From Gammaproteobacteria bacterium (GTDB lineage: Bacteria > Pseudomonadota > Gammaproteobacteria > GRL18), in contig JADGDG010000006.1 in NCBI GenBank assembly GCA_016744995.1, forward strand, positions 124,001-188,000: DNA of 64,000 nucleotides, read 5' to 3'. The notes beneath the pieces were generated by a model, which was given only the letters and a program-made list of their open reading frames with translations, was not told where the DNA came from and made no database searches. Position 1 is the stretch's first letter. Each line of letters begins with the position of its first letter. The position numbers and the translations under genes are program-made. Of this stretch, positions 17,694 through 27,400 are shown in pieces.

Positions 17694-18440
17694 TCAGTGA
17701 TGATGGTGAACTTCACTAATATGCCCTCCATACAGAGTGTTAATAGTATCACTGGTCACAGGAGATGAATCATGACAAACCATGGTTTTATTCAGACAGA
17801 AAACTTTATTTATATAATCAGAAACGAAGCTAATATCGTGAGATATAATTAATATCGTCATGCGTTGGTTAATAGCTTTAAACAAATCAAAAATATCCTT
17901 CTCCGCACGCTGATCAATATTTGCAGTAGGTTCATCTAAAAGCAATATTTCAGGCTCTGCAGCCAGTGCACGAGCGACGAGTACTCTTTGCATCTGCCCC
18001 CCCGACAGTGATTGAATTGAACGCTGTGCCAGGTTATCTATTTCAGTTTCTCTCATCACTTTGTGTGCAATTTGCTTATCATAGCGGCTATAACGTCCTA
18101 TAGAACGGCTGATCCCAAGACGTCCCTGTAAAACAGTATCCTGGACTGAAATCGGAAAATCACTATTAAAATTGGCATATTGAGGTACGTAACCAATTAG
18201 TTTTCGCTGGTTCTTGATTGGTTTACCAAAGACTTTAACTTGACCCGACTGGGCTTTATAGATACCTAGAATCAGTTTGAGTAAGGTTGTCTTTCCTCCA
18301 CCATTAGGACCCACCAGACCAACAAAATCCCCAGGTTCAATATTCATATTAATATTTTCGAGGATCAATAATGATTCGAATGAAAAATTAAGTTCATTAA
18401 TTTCAATCGCCAGGTTTTTTTCAGGAACAATGCTGGTCAT
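17694..18440 (-). CDS. znuC: Zinc ABC transporter ATP-binding protein ZnuC
   Basis: The 248-residue ATPase has Walker A (GPNGGGKTT), the Q-loop (YVPQYANFN), signature SLSGGQMQRVLVARAL, Walker B (ILLLDEPTANID) and the H-loop (IISHD). A His tail (EVHHHH) ends the protein, which suits a zinc importer and could bind metal. It starts eight bases after the znuA stop. Confidence 0.95.
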   Translation of the reverse strand: MTSIVPEKNLAIEINELNFSFESLLILENINMNIEPGDFVGLVGPNGGGKTTLLKLILGIYKAQSGQVKVFGKPIKNQRKLIGYVPQYANFNSDFPISVQDTVLQGRLGISRSIGRYSRYDKQIAHKVMRETEIDNLAQRSIQSLSGGQMQRVLVARALAAEPEILLLDEPTANIDQRAEKDIFDLFKAINQRMTILIISHDISFVSDYINKVFCLNKTMVCHDSSPVTSDTINTLYGGHISEVHHHH

Positions 18441-18448
18441 AAAAATCT

Positions 18449-19321
18449 CTAAAAAAGTGCTTTGTTAATTTTCTCTGCAATATCTTTCATATTGACCAGA
18501 TAGTCCAGAGCAAGGGGATCAAGCACCAGAATATTCGCCCCAACCGAACGGGCGATCGTTTTTGGGATCAATTGATTAAATTGTTTTTCTATAAGAATAT
18601 AAGCTACATTTTCATCCTGTATTCGATTAATGACCTGGGCAACCTGCTTAGCAGATGGCTCCTTACCATCAATCTCAATAGAAATCTGGGTTAAACCGTA
18701 TTCACGTGCAAAATAAGAAAAAGCTGGATGAAAAGTGATAAAACTATGCTTATCAGAGTTCTTAAATTGTTTCAAAAACTTCTCATGCATTAAATTAACT
18801 TCTTTGTATAACTCATTGTAATTATTGTTATAGTATAACTTATTTTTTGGAGAAAGCATCGTCAACTGATGACGAATAATATCAGCTTGCTTTAAAAAAA
18901 GTACGGGGGATAACCAGGTGTGTGGATCCCATGAGTGATGGTGACCTGCGGAGTTATTAGCTTCATGATCAGATATTAAAATATTGCTGCCAGTATCTGA
19001 GAGCGGTTGAGTCTCAACAATTAAAACCTTGTCATTGAGTGAGGCTACTCGTTCAATCCAAATCTGTTCAAAGGGTAAACCTATAGTAAAATAAAGAGCA
19101 GATTTTGAAAAAACAGACATCAGTTTTGGCGATGGTTCAAACGTCTCTGGTGATTGTCCAGGTTTGACCATAACGTGTACATTAACATATTTACCACCAA
19201 TACGCTCAACCAGATATTGTTGAGGTAAAATCGACACAAAAACTTCAAGTAATGAAGAATGTGCCATTGGCGAACAAAACATCATCAAATAAATAATAAT
19301 TTTCAAATAGTTACGATACAC
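18449..19321 (-). CDS. znuA: Zinc-binding periplasmic protein ZnuA
   Basis: The 290-residue cluster A-I solute-binding protein has a signal peptide (about residues 1-22). It has a His-rich stretch at 119-129 (DHEANNSAGHHH) next to the DPHTWLSP motif, and the later ITFHPAFSYFAREYGL and IEKQFN ligand regions. The short His loop is typical of zinc rather than manganese binding. It follows the M23 peptidase by eight bases. Confidence 0.94.
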   Translation of the reverse strand: MYRNYLKIIIYLMMFCSPMAHSSLLEVFVSILPQQYLVERIGGKYVNVHVMVKPGQSPETFEPSPKLMSVFSKSALYFTIGLPFEQIWIERVASLNDKVLIVETQPLSDTGSNILISDHEANNSAGHHHSWDPHTWLSPVLFLKQADIIRHQLTMLSPKNKLYYNNNYNELYKEVNLMHEKFLKQFKNSDKHSFITFHPAFSYFAREYGLTQISIEIDGKEPSAKQVAQVINRIQDENVAYILIEKQFNQLIPKTIARSVGANILVLDPLALDYLVNMKDIAEKINKALF

Positions 19322-19329
19322 TTTAAATG

Positions 19330-20217
19330 TTATTCCTTATTATAAGTCATAGTGGATACAAGCAATTGCGGATCAACACGTCTTTTAAATAAATTCATAC
19401 GCCAATCCAGATGTGCGCCCGTTACCCTTCCTGTCGCACCTACTCTGGCAATCAAATCACCTTGTTTTATGATATCACCTGATTTAACCATAAGTTTGCT
19501 CAGATGCAAAAAAGTAGATGAGAGCCCGTGACCATGATCCAGTATAATTGTCCCACCCGAAAAAAACATATCAGTATTTGCCAGGGTAATAATACCCGAT
19601 GCCGGTGCGATAACTTCTGAACCGGTTGGTGCCGCCACATCAACACCAAAATGAGGACGTCGTGGTTTGCCATTTAAGATACGCTGACTTCCATACACAC
19701 CAGTAATTGGACCGGTTGCCGGCCAGATAAATTTTTCCAGATAATCCGTTCGCTTATCATCAAGCAAACGCGCCTGTGCTGCCTGGGCACTTTCATTTCG
19801 AATACGAGTTAAGACCTCTGGCTTTCGAGGAGAGACTTTTGATTTTGCTAAACCATCAATACGCTGAATATTATAAGTTCTTTTTTTAATTGATAGCTGC
19901 TTTGTAATTGTTTTGCCATTTTTAGTTATTACTTCCAGCGTAACGCCTGGAGACTCATCCCGATTAAATCCAATGATGAAATATCCTTTAGAAGAAACAC
20001 GGATCACTTTTCCATCATAAATTACCTGACTATCAGGAATTGTTTGACCTATTACAATTCCTCCCTGAGTAAAATCACCGTCAAGAGTGATAGTCTCAGA
20101 CAGAGACAATTGCTCTGCATAAAGATTAACTGATAAAAAAAACAAAATATAAACAGGAATTATTGAAAAGATACGAAGCGGCTGGAAAGTGATAGCAATA
20201 GTCAAGGTTTTTTTCAC
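19330..20217 (-). CDS. M23-family murein peptidase with HxD in place of HxH
   Basis: The 295-residue exported protein has an N-terminal membrane or signal segment (about 17-35), a beta-rich middle domain and a C-terminal LytM/M23 domain (about 165-290). The HxxxD motif is H189-F-G-V-D193. The usual second motif HxH reads H269-L-D271, so the second His (normally a zinc ligand) is Asp. I recall related proteobacterial proteins with HLDWRMN, so this may be a subfamily trait. It should trim peptidoglycan cross-links if active. It is the first gene of the znu run; in E. coli mepM also lies beside znuA. Confidence 0.88.
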   Translation of the reverse strand: MKKTLTIAITFQPLRIFSIIPVYILFFLSVNLYAEQLSLSETITLDGDFTQGGIVIGQTIPDSQVIYDGKVIRVSSKGYFIIGFNRDESPGVTLEVITKNGKTITKQLSIKKRTYNIQRIDGLAKSKVSPRKPEVLTRIRNESAQAAQARLLDDKRTDYLEKFIWPATGPITGVYGSQRILNGKPRRPHFGVDVAAPTGSEVIAPASGIITLANTDMFFSGGTIILDHGHGLSSTFLHLSKLMVKSGDIIKQGDLIARVGATGRVTGAHLDWRMNLFKRRVDPQLLVSTMTYNKE

Positions 20218-20303
20218 AAAAGGCTTGCTCTAAAAAATTTTAATGAGTCATTAACAACAAGCTTTAATTGTATACTATTTTTACCAAAACAGATATTCCG
20301 GAA

Positions 20304-20410
20304 GCATGGGCGGCTCACCCATCTTAAGTGGATTGAGTAGAAACAGGAGCAGAGTCAAATAGTATATCTCATTGAATTTAATAATTAATTTAATGAGATA
20401 TACTATTGAC
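20304..20410. repeat. Paired inverted repeats between ppk2 and the M23 gene
   Basis: There is a hairpin at 20305-20322 (ATGGG/CCCAT). A long near-perfect inverted repeat follows, with arms at 20354-20378 and 20387-20410 (GTCAAATAGTATATCTCATT and its complement, one gap and one mismatch). The 24-base AT-rich stem is too long for an ordinary terminator and resembles a REP/BIME-type or transposon-end remnant. It may still end ppk2 transcription. Confidence 0.6.
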
Positions 20411-20453
20411 CCTAATTCCGAACTAATAATATATTGGTGCCATTGATATTATT

Positions 20454-21362
20454 CTAGGTAACAAACTTGCCTTCACGCAGTCTTTGAGCTTCCATAATTT
20501 CTATTTCATGGGCACCTGAATAAACAATACTGCTATCGGGAACAAAGTCCAGATCTGAATCCAGACGCTCATAGGGAACGCTGTTCAGTATTGTTTTCAT
20601 GGCATTAAGACGGGCCTGATGCTTATCATTTGAGCGAATAATCGTCCATGGCGCAGGTGCAGTATGCGTTTTTTTCAACATTACATATTTCACATTGGTG
20701 AAATCATCCCACCGCTCCTGAGCTTGAACATCAACCTCTGACAATTTCCACTGTCTCAGCAGATCAGTTTTACGCCGATTGAACCGACGAGCCTGCTCTT
20801 CTCTGGTGACACTGAAATATAGTTTAACCAGTATAGTCCCCTGTCGAACCAGATCTTTTTCGAAACCAATCACACCTTTCATAAAATTTTTGTATTCTTG
20901 ATCAGTACAAAATCCAAAAACTGGCTCAACCATTGAACGGTTGTACCAACTTCGATCAAAAAGAACCACCTCACCTCCAGCGGGGAGGTGATTAATATAC
21001 TTCTGAAAAAACCATTGTGTTTTTTGTTCTTCAGTCGGTTTACCCAAGGCAACAATTCGATAATGTTTTTCATTCATGTATCGGGTAACACGACGGATGG
21101 TACCGCCCTTGCCTGAAGCATCACGACCTTCAAACAGAATAATCATGCGCTTACCCGTTTCTTCCAGATACTTTTGCATTTTAATCAATTCGGCCTGATA
21201 GGGCTTAAGCGATTGCTCTAATTTATACTTTCTAACAGCTTTGGAATTGCCTTTTTTTAATAACTTATTCTCTTTCTGCAATTTTTTATTCTTTGCAATT
21301 AAATCATCCATCTGATTTTCAGTTGCAATACCAGTGTCAATATCAATATCAATGTCAGTCAT
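20454..21362 (-). CDS. ppk2: Polyphosphate kinase 2 family protein
   Basis: PPK2 enzymes move phosphate between polyphosphate and nucleotides. The 302-residue protein has Walker A G79-R-D-A-S-G-K-G-G, the ALGKPTEEQKTQWFFQKY block and Walker B/lid VVLFDRSWYNRS. It is the short single-domain class. The N-terminus starts with an Ile-Asp repeat and a charged helix (about 15-50). It is transcribed away from the sulfate-activation gene, across a spacer with a dyad at 21436-21459. Whether it favours ADP, GDP or AMP is not readable here. Confidence 0.93.
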   Translation of the reverse strand: MTDIDIDIDTGIATENQMDDLIAKNKKLQKENKLLKKGNSKAVRKYKLEQSLKPYQAELIKMQKYLEETGKRMIILFEGRDASGKGGTIRRVTRYMNEKHYRIVALGKPTEEQKTQWFFQKYINHLPAGGEVVLFDRSWYNRSMVEPVFGFCTDQEYKNFMKGVIGFEKDLVRQGTILVKLYFSVTREEQARRFNRRKTDLLRQWKLSEVDVQAQERWDDFTNVKYVMLKKTHTAPAPWTIIRSNDKHQARLNAMKTILNSVPYERLDSDLDFVPDSSIVYSGAHEIEIMEAQRLREGKFVT

Positions 21363-21435
21363 AATTAGTAAAATCTCCTTAAATGTTGCTTATCCCGTCA
21401 ATTCTACCACATAGTTCATTACACAACATTGACAT

Positions 21436-21459
21436 GAATTAGTAAAACTTAACTAATTC
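21436..21459. promoter_or_regulatory. Dyad between divergent ppk2 and sat-apsK
   Basis: GAATTAGT and ACTAATTC form an 8-base inverted repeat with an 8-base spacer in the 182-base divergent intergenic region. It could be an operator for one or both genes. No cognate regulator gene is nearby. Confidence 0.4.
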
Positions 21460-21544
21460 GGACAATTCCTACAAGAATAATGTGAGATACATTCTATAAT
21501 GCTATACTTTCTACTCGGCTTTCATTAAATTACCAGGAATTCCT

Positions 21545-23299
21545 ATGCCTCATGGTGATCAACTGGTCAACCTTCTTGTTGGACAAGAAAGGGCTGATCA
21601 TTTAAAAATTCAATCAGAACATTTTCCATCCATTACACTCAGCAAACGACAATTATGTGATTTAGAAATGCTGATCAATGGAGCTATGTCACCCTTAACC
21701 GGTTACATGGACAAAAAAACCTACGATTCAGTTATTCAATCGACACGTCTGCCTGATAATTTGTTATGGCCCATACCAATTATCCTCGATGTCAATTCTG
21801 AATTTGCCAAAAATTTAAAAACAGGCGATAAAATTGCCTTACGTGATACAGAAGGTTTTATGCCTGCTGTACTCACCGTATCTGATGTCTGGAAAGCAGA
21901 TAAATTGCTCGAAGCAGAATCTATCTATGGCACCCGTTCTGAATTACACCCCGGCGTTGATTATCTGATTAATCAATGTCAGTCTCATTATGTCGGCGGA
22001 AATATTGAGTGCACAGAACCATTGTCTCATTTTGATTTTGAGCACCTCTGGTCTTCCCCTGAAGAAATACGAAAGCTATTCAAGAAGCGCGGCTGGCGCA
22101 AGGTGCTGGCATTTCAAACCAGTCAGCCCATGCATAAAGTTCATCAGGCAATCACTATGAAGGCAGCTCGCGATGCTGGAGCTCATATATTAATACACCC
22201 GACGGTGGGGGTTACAAAGCCAGGCGACTTAGATTATTATGCCCGTGTCCACTGCTACCAGGCAATACAAAAGTTTTTCCCCAATAATCTTGCTATCATG
22301 TCTTTATTACCTATGGCTATGCGAATGGCCGGCCCCAAAGAAGCACTTTGGCATGCAATAATTAATAAAAACTATGGCTGCACACATATTTTAATTGGCC
22401 CGGAACATGCGTCTCCACCCATTCAAAGGAATGAGAATACGCAGCCCAATACATCAGCAGTTAATGAAAAGTTCTACGCACACTCTGCCTCACAACAATA
22501 TGTTATTGAACATGAATCAGAACTGGGCATTAAGGTAATCGCCACAGAAGAAATACGTTATGCCCCCGAGAAAAAAACATTTTTACCACTGTCTACAATC
22601 AAAAAAAATAATCTCAGCAGTGAAATGCTGTCTGTTAAAGAAGTTAAAAGTCATCTGCACAATAACCAGACCATTCCACACTGGTTTAGCTATCCGGAAG
22701 TATTGAAAGCCCTGAGTAAAGCCTACCCGGCACGATGCAAGCAGGGCTTTACCCTGTTCTTTACCGGTCTTTCCGGATCAGGGAAATCAACCCTGGCCAA
22801 AATTATCTATGCCAAGATGATTGAGCTGGGCGCCCGTCCTGTTACTTTGCTGGACGGTGATATTGTTCGACATAATTTATCCAGCGAGTTGGGTTTTTCC
22901 AGGAAAGATCGAAATATAAATGTTCGACGCATTAGTTTTGTTGCTAATGAAATTACCAAGAACGCCGGCATCGCAATTTGTGCACCGATTGCCCCTTATA
23001 CCCAGATGAGGCGTGATGCCCGTACCCTGATTGAGCAATACGGTGCTTTTATAGAGATTCACGTGGCAACACCACTTGAGGTTTGTGAATCACGGGATCG
23101 CAAAGGTTTATATGCAAAAGCCAGAAAAGGAATTATACCAGAGTTTACCGGTATCAGTGATCCCTACGACACCCCGGAAAAACCTGAAATTCGCATTGAT
23201 ACCAGTAATTTCTCACCCATGGAAGCCGCACAGGAAATCTACCTTTATCTATTCAGAGAGGGATATATAGAAACTTCAGAAAACTGCGATGCCTTATAA
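21545..23299 (+). CDS. Fused sulfate adenylyltransferase / APS kinase, altered ATP-sulfurylase site
   Basis: The 584-residue protein has a PUA-like and ATP-sulfurylase part (about 1-395) and a C-terminal APS kinase (about 400-575). Together they would make APS and then PAPS from sulfate. The kinase is intact: P-loop GLSGSGKST (408-416), DGD, LGFSRKDR, APIAPY, CESRD, KGLYAKAR, FTGISDPYD. The sulfurylase half is not standard. The QTRNPxHxxH motif reads QTSQPMHKVH (191-200), so Arg and Asn are replaced, and GRDHAGP reads GPEHASP (285-291). The His pair and MAMRMAGPKEALWHA are kept. Activity of this half is uncertain. A DHH phosphoesterase follows 32 bases downstream. Confidence 0.92.
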   Translation: MPHGDQLVNLLVGQERADHLKIQSEHFPSITLSKRQLCDLEMLINGAMSPLTGYMDKKTYDSVIQSTRLPDNLLWPIPIILDVNSEFAKNLKTGDKIALRDTEGFMPAVLTVSDVWKADKLLEAESIYGTRSELHPGVDYLINQCQSHYVGGNIECTEPLSHFDFEHLWSSPEEIRKLFKKRGWRKVLAFQTSQPMHKVHQAITMKAARDAGAHILIHPTVGVTKPGDLDYYARVHCYQAIQKFFPNNLAIMSLLPMAMRMAGPKEALWHAIINKNYGCTHILIGPEHASPPIQRNENTQPNTSAVNEKFYAHSASQQYVIEHESELGIKVIATEEIRYAPEKKTFLPLSTIKKNNLSSEMLSVKEVKSHLHNNQTIPHWFSYPEVLKALSKAYPARCKQGFTLFFTGLSGSGKSTLAKIIYAKMIELGARPVTLLDGDIVRHNLSSELGFSRKDRNINVRRISFVANEITKNAGIAICAPIAPYTQMRRDARTLIEQYGAFIEIHVATPLEVCESRDRKGLYAKARKGIIPEFTGISDPYDTPEKPEIRIDTSNFSPMEAAQEIYLYLFREGYIETSENCDAL

Positions 23300-23331
23300 A
23301 AGAATCCTAAAAAATAAAATAGAGTTAAAGA

Positions 23332-24306
23332 ATGACAAACTACGATGTATTTAATGGCGATGCCGATGGTATCTGTGCTTTATTACAATTAAGACAGGCT
23401 TTTCCATGCCAGTCAATATTAGTCACCGGTATAAAAAGAGATATTAAATTACTGGAACAAGTTAATGCAGTTTCCGGCGATCAAGTAACTGTTCTTGATA
23501 TTTCACTGGATAAAAATAGAAGCGCTCTGTTGCATAATTTGAGTAATGGTGTTGAAGTCTTATATATTGACCACCATTTTAGTGGTGAGATCCCAGAAAA
23601 TAATCATCTAAAAGCACTTATTGACACCGATTCCAATATTTGCACCAGTTTGCTCATGCACCAGTACCTCACCTCAATTAATTTTGAACAGCAATCACCA
23701 CTCTGGGCAATCACGGGGGCATTTGGTGATAACCTCAATCATTCTGCAGAAATACTTGCAAAAACACATCAACTGGATAAACATCATAGTGAACAATTAA
23801 AAAACCTGGGAAAATATATTAATTACAATGGTTATGGTGCCGATCTGGCTGATCTTCATTTTGCCCCGGATGAACTTTATAACAAACTACTCCCCTATCA
23901 TGATCCTCTTGATTTTATTCACGACAGCCATTCCGTTTTCCAGGATTTAAAAAATGCTTATGAAAGTGACAATGCTCATATTGCCGAGCTGAAATCTGAA
24001 TTTCAGACAGAAAGGACTGCACTTTTTATTTTACCTGAAGCTGCCTGGGCCAGGCGTATCAGTGGTGTTTTCAGCAATGAACTGGTTTATCTTTACCCGG
24101 ATCGAGCTCATGCAGTATTAACAACAAATAAAAAAAATGGTTATCTGGTTGGGATCAGAGCACCACTCAATAATAAAACCGGAGCAGATGATCTCTGTCG
24201 ACAATTTGAAAGCGGCGGTGGCCGTAAAGCAGCAGCCGGTATCAACCACCTGCCTAAATCAGAACTACAGGCATTTATCAATAAATTTACACAACAATTT
24301 AAGTGA
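23332..24306 (+). CDS. DHH/DHHA1-family phosphoesterase
   Basis: The 324-residue protein has DHH motifs with Asp ligands (NGDADG near residue 8, TVLDIS, YIDHHFSG) and a C-terminal DHHA1-like FESGGGRKAAAGI. Family members hydrolyse nano-RNA, cyclic dinucleotides or 3'-phosphoadenosine 5'-phosphate. It follows the PAPS-forming fusion gene at 32 bases on the same strand, so clearing of the PAPS by-product is a reasonable guess. The first motif is NGDADG rather than the common DHDADG. Confidence 0.85.
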   Translation: MTNYDVFNGDADGICALLQLRQAFPCQSILVTGIKRDIKLLEQVNAVSGDQVTVLDISLDKNRSALLHNLSNGVEVLYIDHHFSGEIPENNHLKALIDTDSNICTSLLMHQYLTSINFEQQSPLWAITGAFGDNLNHSAEILAKTHQLDKHHSEQLKNLGKYINYNGYGADLADLHFAPDELYNKLLPYHDPLDFIHDSHSVFQDLKNAYESDNAHIAELKSEFQTERTALFILPEAAWARRISGVFSNELVYLYPDRAHAVLTTNKKNGYLVGIRAPLNNKTGADDLCRQFESGGGRKAAAGINHLPKSELQAFINKFTQQFK

Positions 24307-24325
24307 CTAAAAAATTTATCAAAGC

Positions 24326-24352
24326 ACGCAAGGTCTGACTAATACCCTGCGT
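24326..24352. terminator. Probable terminator between convergent DHH and adhesin genes
   Basis: Arms ACGCAAGG and CCCTGCGT pair with one mismatch around an 11-base loop. A run of seven T lies at 24369-24375. It sits between two converging genes, so it could serve both directions. Confidence 0.45.
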
Positions 24353-24406
24353 TGCTTATACCTGCCTCTTTTTTTGACTCAAAGACCATAGACATCTGAC
24401 TTGTTT

Positions 24407-27400
24407 TTAAACCACACTATCATCTATATCCACTTTAGTGAGTAAGTCCCCAAGAGGATTAGCCAAATCAACCCCTAGCCCTGAATAACTGACACCATCA
24501 AGTACTACAGAATGCCCAGTCTCAGCACCCAGCTCATCCAGTACTTTAATTTTAACATTATCCAGACCATCATCTTCAACACTTAGATGACTTAATAAGT
24601 AGGGTTCATCAGATTGCAACAAATCTGATAACACTAACACATCCCCTTCCCCCTGATTGTAATCAGCCACCATATCAGAGTCACCAGATGAAACAAATTT
24701 ATCTAGGCCGGAACCACCAGTCATCTCATCATCACCTGTTCCAGCATAGAGGATATCATCACCATCTAAACCACTAAGGATGTCATTACCAGACAAGCCA
24801 ACTAATGTGTCGTTAGCATTTGTACCACTTAATGTATCATTGGGTGAAGGATCAGGCGAAATCGCAACATTAAAATCACCATCCACAAGTGGCGAGCTGT
24901 CATTATTCCCTGTTTCAACAGTCCAGGCTTCTACATGAACTGTACCGTTAAAACTTTCCTGTAAGAAAGCCAATGTTGCGATTTCCGCAACAGGAATATT
25001 AGTCAGTGTATAGACTTCATTAAGTTGATCATAAATGATGTTATTCAAGTCCATAAAATCATTGTTGACTTTAAATACAGCCCCGTTTCCAAGCCCTTCA
25101 AGAGTTAAAGAAACTGTTTCTGAGGTATCCAGATCACCAGCCATAATATTAAGATTAATAGGAATATCATTGCCTTCAACACCAAATGTATTAGTTGGAG
25201 ACATAGTTAAACCATCTGCAACAGGGTTTACATCAAGCTGTACGTTATAAACAAAACTTTCGGTGACTGCGCCATCAGCAACGATTGTAGTCAGGCTTAT
25301 ACCATTTATCTGACCACTACTGTTAAGCTCAGGCTTGACCCATATTTTTGGTAATGTGCCATCAGGATTTACTTCAATGTTCCAGTTATTGATATTATTA
25401 TCACCACCAGCATTTTTAGCAGCCGTCAAATTATTTACATCATCGCCAATATAAACCAACATACCAACTGGAACACCATTTAAGATAGCAGCAATAGCAT
25501 CTTCAGATGAATCCACCAGAACACCGGTGAAGTCGATAGCAATAAATGAATCCTCATCACCACTAGCAGTCAGCAGTGTGGAGTCAGGTATGTTATAACC
25601 ATCCACCACCGGCATGACTTCAAAATTAATTTCATTGCTGACTGTTTCTATATTTGCAGCATTTATTTCAACTGACTCAATGGTGTATTGAAGCTTAACA
25701 TCACCACTAAAATTAGTATCAGGAACAAATTGTAAGTTAGCTAAATCGGCAACAGGTACAGCCCAGGTCTGCGTCACATTATTAAAAGGATAATTGCTGC
25801 CATCTGATTTCTGTAAAACACCCTGACCATCAATTAATTGAATAGCAACATCATTCTGTGCCTGTGCATAGTTACCAGGATCTGGATAAGCAAGACTATT
25901 ATCAATAGACTCATAATCAATATTAATTAAGATATGACCATCTTCCTGTGCCTCAGTGACCACCACATCAGACTCATCTTTAAAAGTAAGATTAGTACTT
26001 GCTTCAGGAGAATCAGTCACAGGAGTAATATGTATATTTTGCCCTGGAACAGGTACTGTGTAAGAAAAACTCTCGCCACTTTCTTCAGATGAAGTGATGT
26101 TAAATACAACATTGTCCAGAGAAGTGCCACGGTTATTATCATTAAAATTATCTGGAAAAATAATCTGAGCATTCATACTTGTAGCAACCCAGAAAGTATT
26201 ACCATTAACATCCGTTTCAGTTCTGCCACCACTGACTACCGTACCGGGGGGCAATCCATAAATATTAATTGATAATAACTCCGTCATATCATTTTGCTGA
26301 GCATCAATCATATCAGAAATTAAAACATGGGAATCTTCAAGTACATTAATTGGATCTTTAGCACTGGGTATATTGACAAAATCATCAGGCCCATTATTAG
26401 TCGTTGTTGATGTGGGTGGATTAGCTGCAGCACTATCACTATAACCAAGATTAAGTAAATAGGGATCTGAGTTTGCTGAATCACCACCACGATGTTCAAT
26501 ATTGGCACCAGTTACTTCTATAGTGAAACGATCGTTATTGCTAATAAAAGTATCAGGCCCCAGAATAAAAGTAATTTCCTGGCTTGAAACACCATTATTC
26601 GCTGTACCGCTTCCTGCTGGATTATTAAAATCAATATACCAGATGCCAGTATCGGTACCATCACCCGTTTGACCACCATCAACATCACCAGCATAGGTGC
26701 CATTTTTAATAAACATACCATCAGGAACACCACTGATACGGAACTGACTTGCTGTTTCTGAACCATCCAGATCTTTAGAGGCCAGTTCAAAACTAAAAGT
26801 ATATTCATTATCCTGCCCTGGTGTGCTGCCAACCGCAATATAATCAACACCAGCCTCATTAAAAGTGGTCAGGTTATTTGTATCCACATCTAAAACAGGT
26901 TTATCAGCAATAGCATGAACTGTCACTGTATAGGCAGTATCCCCACTCATAGTCACTGCAGGTGAAACTGAATTATCATTTGAAGGGTCAGTCACTTCAT
27001 AGCGCACAGTCAGATCAAACCCACCCAGAACATCCGGGGCGCCAATATTGGGCATATCTGAATCTTCTGGCAGATGTATATAAACATTATTAATCGTATT
27101 ACTATCAGATAATTTAATAAAACCGTCGATATCAGGTGTTAAGATATTGCCAAGTTGATCTTCTAATTGTGCGCCAGCAGGGATACTTGAGTTATCAATC
27201 CAGACGGCCGACAAGAACTCATTGCCATCACCCTGTTGATCGAGTGAAAAATCAAGACGGGTGATAATATCTTCATTCACATCTTCATTGGAAAGTAGAA
27301 TTGCATCTGTTTCAGGCTTAATCAACACATTGATATTTTGAACTTCAGAATAAGTATCACCATCATTTTCAGTGTCAATATAATTCACAGTAAAGCTTAA

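Noticed and set aside
20218..20300. A Zur-binding site ahead of the znu run
   Set aside because: I looked for the GTTATAATATAAC-like dyad upstream of the first gene and saw no acceptable match.
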